A DNA stretch of 64,000 bases from JAYWXI01 sp036016955 (lineage in GTDB: Bacteria > Bacteroidota > Bacteroidia > Flavobacteriales > Weeksellaceae): contig NZ_JAYWXI010000007.1 in NCBI RefSeq assembly GCF_036016955.1, positions 73,678 through 137,677 of the forward strand. The letters are read 5' to 3'. Under the pieces are notes generated by a model. That model ran no database searches and was not told the DNA's origin. It worked only from the letters and a program-made list of their open reading frames with translations. Below are positions 56,104 to 62,586 of the stretch, piece after piece. The translations under genes were made by a program, and so were the position numbers. Within the stretch, counting starts at the first letter, position 1. Every line of letters begins with the position of its first letter.

Positions 56104-57123
56104 ATGAAAAGATGGTATCTCTACCCTTTTGCTTTGTTGTATGGTTTGGGTTCCGGCGTTCGGAATCTGATGTATTCGATAGGACTATTCCGATCCACCG
56201 GGTTCCGCACCCCTGTCATCAACGTCGGAAATCTTTCCGTGGGAGGAAGCGGAAAATCCCCCATGGTCATGCATTTGGCCGAACTCCTTTCTAAAAATTA
56301 CAGAACCGGCGTCCTTTCAAGAGGCTACGGCCGGCAAACCAAAGGCTACGGCATCACCAACTACGAAAGCAGCTACAAAACCGTAGGCGACGAAGCCATG
56401 CAGCTCTTTGAACGCTTCAAAAATCGCTTTGTCATCGGGGTAGCCGAAAAACGCGTCCCCGGAGCAAAAAAAATGATCGCCGACATGGACTTGGAGGTTC
56501 TCATCTTGGATGACGCCATGCAGCATCGAGCCATAAAAGCAGGATTGAATATCCTAATGACCGACTACAACGACCCTTACTTTAAAGACCATCTTCTTCC
56601 CGCAGGAAATTTGCGGGAAAGCCGGAGTGGAGCCAAAAGAGCCCAAATCATCATGGTCTCCAAATGCCCCGATGATTTAACCGAAGAGAAAAAACAATAT
56701 TTCATCTCCCGGATTAAACCTCTCCATTACCAAAAAGTCTTTTTCTCCTCCATCAGCTACGACGAGCACGTCTATAGCAAGGACAAAAAATTACCCGACA
56801 ACAATTTGGCTTATTACGATATTCTTTTAATCACCGGAATAGCCAACCCTGCCCCTCTGCTAAACCATCTGTCCAAATTTTCCCAACGGGTGAAGCACCT
56901 TAAATTTCGGGATCATCACAACTTCACGGAGCAGGATCTGAAAAACATCATGCAGGAATATAAAAAGCTGGGCGAGTACAAACTCATCCTAACCACGGAG
57001 AAAGATTACGTCCGATTGAAAGCCTTTGATTACATGAAAGAAAAAGTGTACTACTGGCCTATTAACATCACCATTGACAAACAAGAAGAGTTTAACCAAA
57101 TCATTACCGACTATGTTAAATAA
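56104..57123 (+). CDS. lpxK: Tetraacyldisaccharide 4'-kinase
   Basis: 339 aa from ATG 56104 (MKRWYLYPFALLYGLGSGVR). It phosphorylates the lipid A disaccharide precursor at the inner membrane. The P-loop variant NVGNLSVGGSGKSPMVMHLA (about 41-60), SRGYGRQTKGYG and DDAMQHRAIKAGLNI with the catalytic Asp region are typical. The upstream frame to 56023 is not used. It overlaps the PNP gene by 11 nt. Confidence 0.93.
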   Translation: MKRWYLYPFALLYGLGSGVRNLMYSIGLFRSTGFRTPVINVGNLSVGGSGKSPMVMHLAELLSKNYRTGVLSRGYGRQTKGYGITNYESSYKTVGDEAMQLFERFKNRFVIGVAEKRVPGAKKMIADMDLEVLILDDAMQHRAIKAGLNILMTDYNDPYFKDHLLPAGNLRESRSGAKRAQIIMVSKCPDDLTEEKKQYFISRIKPLHYQKVFFSSISYDEHVYSKDKKLPDNNLAYYDILLITGIANPAPLLNHLSKFSQRVKHLKFRDHHNFTEQDLKNIMQEYKKLGEYKLILTTEKDYVRLKAFDYMKEKVYYWPINITIDKQEEFNQIITDYVK

Positions 57124-57928
57124 AATAAAAGAAACCGCTTCATTCATTCAAAACATCCTGAAGGAAACGCCTGATTTTGCCATCATTTTGGGTTCGGGAT
57201 TAGGAGCACTAAAAGACGAAGTGGAAGCCATCCACACCCTGGAATACCAAGACATTCCCAATTTTCCTCAAACCACGGTTGTTGGCCACGGAGGAAAGCT
57301 CATCTATGGTACTTTGGAAGGCAAAAAAGTTCTTCTCATGAGTGGTCGTTTCCATTATTACGAAGGACACGACATCCAGACCGTTACTTTTCCGGTGAGG
57401 GTCTTCCATCTTTTGGGCATCAAAAAACTTATCGTTTCCAATGCTGCCGGCGGAGTTAATCCCGATTTCAAAGTCGCCGACATCATGCTGATTAACGACC
57501 ACATCAACCTGATGCCGGAACACCCCTTGAGAGGACGAAACCTCGACGAACTAGGCCCTCGCTTCGTTGACATGAGCGAACCTTACAGCAAAACCATGCT
57601 GAACAATGCCCTAGAAACCGCCCAAGAAGAAAATATTCCCGTTCATCAGGGAGTCTACCTTGCCCTGCAAGGCCCTACCTTCGAAACCCCTGCCGAATAC
57701 GGCATGGTTCGCGCTCTAGGCGGCGATGCCGTGGGCATGAGCACCGTCCCCGAAGTGATCGTGGCCAAACACCAAGGCATGGACTGCTTCGGGCTTTCCA
57801 TCATCACCGATTTGGGCGGACCAGATATCGCCTTCGCTGTTTCTCACGATGAAGTGCTTCAGGCTGCAAACAAAGCCATGCCCGGCGTAATAAAAATCGT
57901 AAAAGGAGTGATTCGGAAAACCTCTTAA
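57113..57928 (+). CDS. Purine-nucleoside phosphorylase (trimeric type)
   Basis: 271 aa from ATG 57113 (MLNKIKETASFIQNILKE). It splits inosine/guanosine with phosphate in purine salvage. The phosphate and base motifs GSGLGAL, SGRFHYYEGHD, SNAAGGVNPDF, QGPTFETPAEYGM and GMSTVPEVIVA are intact. It is translationally coupled to lpxK by overlap, an arrangement common in Bacteroidota; the functional link is not obvious. Confidence 0.95.
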   Translation: MLNKIKETASFIQNILKETPDFAIILGSGLGALKDEVEAIHTLEYQDIPNFPQTTVVGHGGKLIYGTLEGKKVLLMSGRFHYYEGHDIQTVTFPVRVFHLLGIKKLIVSNAAGGVNPDFKVADIMLINDHINLMPEHPLRGRNLDELGPRFVDMSEPYSKTMLNNALETAQEENIPVHQGVYLALQGPTFETPAEYGMVRALGGDAVGMSTVPEVIVAKHQGMDCFGLSIITDLGGPDIAFAVSHDEVLQAANKAMPGVIKIVKGVIRKTS

Positions 57929-57945
57929 TCCCCCAACCACTTACG

Positions 57946-57980
57946 AAAAAATCGCTATTTCAAAAGAAGTAGCGATTTTT
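57946..57980. terminator. Bidirectional terminator between PNP and TonB receptor genes
   Basis: AAAAATCGCTA/TAGCGATTTTT stem with A/T runs on both sides. Confidence 0.85.
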
Positions 57981-58005
57981 TATAAATCAATTCAGCCGGT
58001 ACGAA

Positions 58006-60741
58006 TTAAAAACTAAAATTCAACCGCCCGAACACATAGCGTCCATTAAGACCAAACTGCGACGTGGAACGGGTATATACAAACTGGTCGTTATTATTGT
58101 TTTCCACCACATTCTTACTCGGATAAACATCAAACACGTTATTAGCTCCCACCGTAAGAGTAACCGACGAAAGCAAAGGAAAAGACACCGAAACATCGGT
58201 TATCACGCGATCCTGCATGATCTGATGAACAAACGCATCTCTTACCCCGTTCACCAAAATTCCGTCCGCCCCCGTAACTTTACCGAAGTAGCTGTTCCGA
58301 ACATAAAACGCTAACGATTTCCACGACCCTTCATGCGACAAACTCGCCTTGAACCTGGGCACAGCCTCTTCCAAATAAACACGGGAACGCTCGGAGAAAT
58401 AGACACTTTCCAATCCGGCTTCCCGCAACAAATCCGAAGCATGAATTCCGCCCACCTTACGGGTACGGTTAAGATTTAGAGCCAAATTGTTATTCAGTTT
58501 AAAATTGCCTGATTTCAAATGATGGGAAACCACCACGTCAATCCCACGGGTTTCGGTATCAATGGCATTGGCAAACAACTGGGCCGCATTCACTTCTGCC
58601 GCATCAAAGGCATCCTGCAACGCTCCTGCCGCCGGAGGACGGGAAAACTGATCCGTCAGCACAATGCGGTCGTCTATCCGAATAAAATAGGCGTCCGCCG
58701 TGAAGGTCAACCCAACCGATGGCAACCTGTACGTTAATCCTGCACTAAGCGACTTAGAAGTTTCCTGCTTCAACTTCGGGATTCCCAGCAATCGGGCGAT
58801 CGGCGACACATTACTAAACGTCCCCACCTCGTAAAGCTCTCCGTTAAGAAACATCGTCGAATTCATATTGTAATAAATCTGATGAATGGAAGGGGCTCTG
58901 AACCCCGTAGAACCCGCTGCTCTCAAGTTAAACCGATCCGAAAACTTATACCTTGTCGCCAATTTATAATTGAAAGTCGAGCCAAAATCCGAATAATTTT
59001 CAAAACGTACCGCCCCGTTCACCAACCAAGCCTCGGTGGCATTCACTTCCAAATCCGCATACCCCGCTACCGAATAACGATTTTCATTCACCGCGTTTGC
59101 CGCCCGGAACCCCGAGAACACTTGCGAGCCACCCGGCAACACATTTCCAAAAAAGTCCGTCGGATTCACCGATTGAAAAGTCCGCTCGTTCCCCAAGACA
59201 TCATACGCCAAATAAGAAGCCGGCTCCCCCGCGTTGATTTTGAAATTTTCCGTCCGCTGTTCCGCTCCGAAAGCCAAATTAGCCCCCGAAAGCCAATCCA
59301 AAGACCTGGAAACATCTAAATTAAGCGTATTTTGGGTAAACCGAAGCCCTCCCGCATAAAAAGACGAAGGCGAAAGAAACCTCAAACTCGTATTGCCCGT
59401 ATTGAGAATATTGTAGTCGAAATGGTTCTGCCCAAACGTGTTGCTAAAATCCACCTTCCATGCCCCCAAACTTCCGCGAAGCCCCGAAGCCAAAGACAAA
59501 TCCTGAATAGCAGCCTGGATCTGAGGCACATACCCGTCCGAATACAATCCCGTAAACGTCCGCGACTGATTCGGTCTGCGGTAAAAACCGCCCGAAGTCC
59601 CCTGACGGTAACCGTAACCACCAAAAGCATAAACCTTCCAATCGCCCGACACCGGAGCCTCCATATTGATAAAAAACTGATGGTTCGCCAGTTTGGACTG
59701 CCCCACCTGCATATTAAAATCTTTACGACTCAAGCCCCGATAAGCCAGTTCCTGATCCGTATAATCTGCTCCTAAAAGCGATTGGAGCTGTGCTATGCCG
59801 GCCGCTCCCGCAATCCGATTTTGAAAATCGGGAGAAAAATAAGCCACCTCCTTAGCGTATTGTTGGATATACCCAACCAACTGAGAAGCATTACTGGTCG
59901 TATTGATGTTAGTAAACAAGGAAGAAAGATTCACCCCATTCTCCAACGCCCGACGTTCGATCGCGTTATAAGCATTGAAAAGAGCTCCACTTTCTGTTCC
60001 GGCACGGTACGTGCGCTCCCTTAGCTGGGACGACCACGTTACATTGAAAAAACCGCCTCGGTTCCCAATTTTTGCTCCATAATTAAGATCCACCTGAAAA
60101 GTTTCCCCGTCAATGCCTCCCGTGTGATCGTTGGAAGCATAGCTGGGATTAGCCCCCGCCGTAATCTGCCCCGTCAATTTCCCCGTATCTCTTTTCAAAG
60201 TCAGGTTCATCACCCCCGAAATCGCATCCGAACCGTACTGAGCCGAAGCCCCGTCCCTCAAAACCTCAATACGACTTAGCGCAAAAGCAGGAATGGCATT
60301 AAGATCCGTCCCTACAGTACCCCTGCCCGGCGCCCCGTTAACATTAACCAAAGCCGAAGTATGCCTTCTTTTCCCATTCACCAAAACCAAAGCCTGATCC
60401 GGCCCCAACCCCCGCAATTGCGCAGGATCCAAATGGTCGGTGCCGTCCGCATTGGTCTGAACCGTAGAGGTAAACGAAGGCGCAATCACGTTAAGCATCT
60501 GATTAAGATTTGTCTGAGGGAGGGTTACCGCCATTGCTTTGAGATTAAACACATCCACCGGCACGGGACTGTCCGTCTTGGAGCGTCCACCGCCGCGGCT
60601 TCCCAACACGACTACTTCCTCCACCTCGGCCACTTTTGCCGAATCCGAACCTCTTTTTTGCGCCGACCATTCCGCCGAAAAAAACAGCGCTCCCGCGGTC
60701 AGTAGAACCCCGGTACTTTTTTTAGTAAAGCCTTTTTCCAT
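58006..60741 (-). CDS. TonB-dependent outer-membrane receptor
   Basis: 911 aa with a signal peptide (MEKGFTKKSTGVLLTAGALFFSAEWSAQ). A TonB box-like EVEEVVVLGSRGG (about 39-51) is followed by the plug (PQTNLNQMLNVIAPSF, QLRGLGPDQALVLVNGKRRH, IEVLRDGASAQYGSDAISGV), then a 22-strand barrel ending in GRLNFSF. It has no N-terminal carboxypeptidase-like or SusC extension and no SusD partner, so it is a stand-alone receptor for a siderophore, cofactor or other large solute that cannot be named. It has a well-defined promoter and a leader of about 140 nt. Confidence 0.92.
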   Translation of the reverse strand: MEKGFTKKSTGVLLTAGALFFSAEWSAQKRGSDSAKVAEVEEVVVLGSRGGGRSKTDSPVPVDVFNLKAMAVTLPQTNLNQMLNVIAPSFTSTVQTNADGTDHLDPAQLRGLGPDQALVLVNGKRRHTSALVNVNGAPGRGTVGTDLNAIPAFALSRIEVLRDGASAQYGSDAISGVMNLTLKRDTGKLTGQITAGANPSYASNDHTGGIDGETFQVDLNYGAKIGNRGGFFNVTWSSQLRERTYRAGTESGALFNAYNAIERRALENGVNLSSLFTNINTTSNASQLVGYIQQYAKEVAYFSPDFQNRIAGAAGIAQLQSLLGADYTDQELAYRGLSRKDFNMQVGQSKLANHQFFINMEAPVSGDWKVYAFGGYGYRQGTSGGFYRRPNQSRTFTGLYSDGYVPQIQAAIQDLSLASGLRGSLGAWKVDFSNTFGQNHFDYNILNTGNTSLRFLSPSSFYAGGLRFTQNTLNLDVSRSLDWLSGANLAFGAEQRTENFKINAGEPASYLAYDVLGNERTFQSVNPTDFFGNVLPGGSQVFSGFRAANAVNENRYSVAGYADLEVNATEAWLVNGAVRFENYSDFGSTFNYKLATRYKFSDRFNLRAAGSTGFRAPSIHQIYYNMNSTMFLNGELYEVGTFSNVSPIARLLGIPKLKQETSKSLSAGLTYRLPSVGLTFTADAYFIRIDDRIVLTDQFSRPPAAGALQDAFDAAEVNAAQLFANAIDTETRGIDVVVSHHLKSGNFKLNNNLALNLNRTRKVGGIHASDLLREAGLESVYFSERSRVYLEEAVPRFKASLSHEGSWKSLAFYVRNSYFGKVTGADGILVNGVRDAFVHQIMQDRVITDVSVSFPLLSSVTLTVGANNVFDVYPSKNVVENNNNDQFVYTRSTSQFGLNGRYVFGRLNFSF

Positions 60742-60885
60742 ATTTTTCTAAGTTTAGTTTTTTTGTTTTCCAATAAAATATTCTCCTAAAAATACAATGC
60801 TTATTCTCGCCAAACCTACCACATAAAACCTGAAAATCAATCCTATACAAGACCAGAAAATCCTAAAACCATTTTTATCAGGTCG

Positions 60886-60916
60886 CAAAGATAACCCTTT
60901 CTTTTAGTCTACCAAA
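60886..60916 (-). promoter_or_regulatory. Canonical promoter of the TonB receptor gene
   Basis: -33 TTTG (60916-60913), 19-nt spacer, -7 TATCTTTG (60893-60886) on the minus strand, the best match to the Bacteroidetes consensus in the window. Confidence 0.7.
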
Positions 60917-60934
60917 ATAATAGAGTATTATTTT
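60914..60934. promoter_or_regulatory. Inverted repeat overlapping the -33 box, possible operator
   Basis: AAAATAATA-GAG-TATTATTTT, a perfect 9-bp inverted repeat with a 3-nt centre that overlaps the -33 element of the TonB receptor promoter. Confidence 0.4.
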
Positions 60935-61101
60935 TTAGAGACCTCCCACCGCCCCCTCGCCCCTTTCCTTTAAGTATCCACCGTTTCGCCTCCCCCGCTT
61001 AATCGGCATTCGCTTTTAAAAACGCGGATCCGTCCTCTTCCTCCATACCTTTTCCTCCAAAAAAAAGGATAAAATCCCTTTTTTTCCTCATAAACTCGGG
61101 G
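60935..61101. other. Intergenic region upstream of the TonB receptor
   Basis: C-rich then A-rich sequence without a gene. Nothing recognisable until the poly-A repeat starting at 61102. The accessory region begins beyond it. Confidence 0.4.
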
Positions 61102-61160
61102 CGATTAAAAAAAATTATGCCGATAAAAAAAAATTCTATGCTTATAAAAAAAAATCCGAT
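61102..61160. repeat. Three tandem A-tract units next to the HU gene terminator
   Basis: Runs of A8 (61107-61114), A9 (61125-61133) and A9 (61146-61154) are spaced 18 and 21 nt apart, each followed by a similar TATGC or GATGC word. Read on the minus strand they are repeated T tracts after the HU terminator, as if its 3' arm and U-tract had been duplicated. Confidence 0.55.
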
Positions 61161-61197
61161 GCCTATAAGTTTCAGATTTTATAAGCATCGGTTTTTT
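61151..61197. terminator. Strong terminator of the HU/TR unit
   Basis: CCGATGC/GCATCGG and TATAA/TTATA arms (one mismatch between them) with a 10-nt loop; T9 follows in the minus direction, T6 in the + direction. Confidence 0.8.
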
Positions 61198-61218
61198 AAA
61201 GGGTACTCAGGGGCTGGC

Positions 61219-61602
61219 CTAAACCTTCTCGTAGGTGAGGGTGGCTAAGGTATCTTTGATGCCCTTGCCCGGGGTGAAGATCACTTTGGCCTGTTTAATG
61301 GCGCTGGCGGTTACCTCTTTCTCTGTAGCTTTGCCCTCACTACTAAAGCTCACACGCAAACTGCCCAACTCTCCCAAACGGACAATCTGCCCATCGGCAA
61401 GGGAAGACTGCATCACATCCACCAAGGCGTAGAGTACCGCACGGATGTCTGCCCCGCTAACGGTGGAGATTTTCTCGATGGCTTGGGTGAGGTCGGTGAG
61501 GGTTTTCTCTCCGCTCATGTTGGGCGAAGCGTACCACTTTTTGTTACCGCCGCCGCTTACACCCGGCTGACCTCTTTCGATGACTTTAAATTTTACTGGC
61601 AT
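61219..61602 (-). CDS. HU-HIG-type DNA-binding protein
   Basis: 127 aa. An HU/IHF-like core starts after about residue 30 (TLTDLTQAIEKISTVSGADIRAVLYALVDVMQSSLADGQIVRLGELGSLR region) and ends with a strand VIFTPGKGIKDTL; the N-terminus is short and Gly-rich. It fits the Bacteroidetes HU-HIG group of HU-like proteins, which bind DNA or act at the surface. It lies 88 nt downstream of the DGR template repeat with no -7 box or strong terminator between, so it may be cotranscribed with the template RNA. HU-like genes are not an established DGR accessory; the link is positional only. Confidence 0.8.
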   Translation of the reverse strand: MPVKFKVIERGQPGVSGGGNKKWYASPNMSGEKTLTDLTQAIEKISTVSGADIRAVLYALVDVMQSSLADGQIVRLGELGSLRVSFSSEGKATEKEVTASAIKQAKVIFTPGKGIKDTLATLTYEKV

Positions 61603-61649
61603 AATACTTTTGTTTTTATGGGTTATACTTTAGTTTATTTATCTTAAAG

Positions 61650-61663
61650 GAGGGGTTACCCTC
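61650..61663 (-). other. Small hairpin between the template repeat and the HU gene
   Basis: GAGGG-GTTA-CCCTC, a 5-bp stem with a 4-nt loop, 28 nt past the 3' end of the template repeat. It has no T run, so it is not a terminator; it could shape the template RNA. Confidence 0.4.
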
Positions 61664-61690
61664 TTGGGTTCTTAAGCTGACTGCTTAGTT

Positions 61691-61887
61691 ATCCTGGAGG
61701 CACCTTACGCTGAACCCGTTTGCTCGGTTGTTGTTGTTGCCCGCGTTGCTATTACTGCTATTGAACCATAGGTTCCAAGAGTTCGAACTATTGTTCGCCT
61801 CGCTGCTCCAGAAGTTGCCGTTGCTGCTCTGATTGTTGAACGACCCATCGTTGTTCCAACGGTTACCAGACGCCGGCAAACGGAGGC
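61691..61887 (-). repeat. DGR template repeat (TR)
   Basis: 197 bp aligning without gaps to 62590-62786. Hand comparison gives 20 differences, of which 18 fall on coding-strand adenines of this copy (57 of its 197 bases are such adenines). Conceptual translation gives Asn at the varied positions (for example FNNQSSNGNFWSSE) and stop codons border the copy (TAG just upstream in frame), with no ATG, so it is a template and not a gene. The first 28 bp at the low-coordinate end are identical in both copies (3' end, likely IMH*). Confidence 0.88.
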
Positions 61888-62533
61888 ACCCCTAAAAAGC
61901 CCGACTCTGAAGGCGAAGCCAACAGAGAGAGGGCGAGCAAACTCGCACAGTTAAAGTCCATTCACACTATACACCTAAGTTTTTAGATGTAAGCGAATTC
62001 CCACTCATTATTCTCGTACCCATTGCATCGGCTGTTGCACCAAACAACACGCTGACTTATTAGCAAAGGTATGGACTTGGATTAGCTAACCTGTCTGAAG
62101 TGAAAAAATCACTCACTGATAGTTCAGCTCGAAAACATCAGCCGCCACAGACTACTCTGCCTACCATTGTATAGACCTTTGTAGCATTTTGTCTGCTTTG
62201 TTTTTCATACCCAGATGGAAGATCATTTTCGAATCTTAGAACTATTGACAAAACTTCCTTAATTATCTACATTTCAAAGAACTCACCAAAAGAACCTTTG
62301 CATAGACTACCGCGACACAAAAGACGCTACTATTTGTGTGGCTGGAGTGGGCTTATATAGCCTATCAATGCATCCTCTCGGCTAAGAAGGTATGTGTCTA
62401 AAACATACTTTCTATGCTATTCCCTCAAAAAAACAATGTTCTTTTTGGAGGGAGAAAAAACTTATTTTTTTCATTCATTTCGTCTTGAAGAGCCACTCCT
62501 TACTTTTTGAAAAGTTGGAGTGGACATCTCCCC
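61888..62533. other. Non-coding region between template repeat and target gene
   Basis: About 650 bp without a convincing open reading frame; no reverse transcriptase, Avd or other DGR gene could be found in any frame. It holds a short GCGAG-CAAA-CTCGC hairpin (61933-61946) and a minus-strand -7 box (62064-62071), so it may be the leader of the TR transcript. Confidence 0.6.
62064..62071 (-). promoter_or_regulatory. -7 box that could start the template RNA
   Basis: TACCTTTG on the minus strand, 177 nt upstream of the template repeat. Only the -7 element is recognisable, so the assignment is tentative. Confidence 0.4.
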
Positions 62534-62562
62534 CCGCCGGCTTGCCTTCGGCGGGCCGGCGG
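62534..62562. repeat. GC-rich inverted repeat just past the variable repeat
   Basis: CCGCCGGC (62534-62541) and GCCGGCGG (62555-62562) are perfect 8-bp arms with a 13-nt centre, 27 nt beyond the 3' end of the VR in the coding direction. Hairpin/cruciform elements after the VR help target recognition in known DGRs. It might instead be an unrelated REP-like or terminator element (no T run). Confidence 0.55.
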
Positions 62563-62586
62563 CATAAGCCCCAATGAACTTGCGTG

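Noticed and set aside
60742..60880. Cobalamin riboswitch in the TonB receptor leader
   Set aside because: The B12-box and the usual conserved segments are not present in the 140-nt leader.
61685..61879. A 64-aa reading frame inside the template repeat as a separate protein
   Set aside because: It has no ATG, a stop codon just upstream and a sequence that is a near copy of the target's C-terminus; it is the TR, read in the target's frame.
61888..62533. A hidden reverse transcriptase or Avd gene between TR and VR
   Set aside because: No frame longer than about 60 codons and no YxDD-like motif could be seen on either strand.
62534..62562. The GC-rich inverted repeat as the target gene's terminator
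   Set aside because: No T run follows it in the minus direction, so it does not look like an intrinsic terminator.
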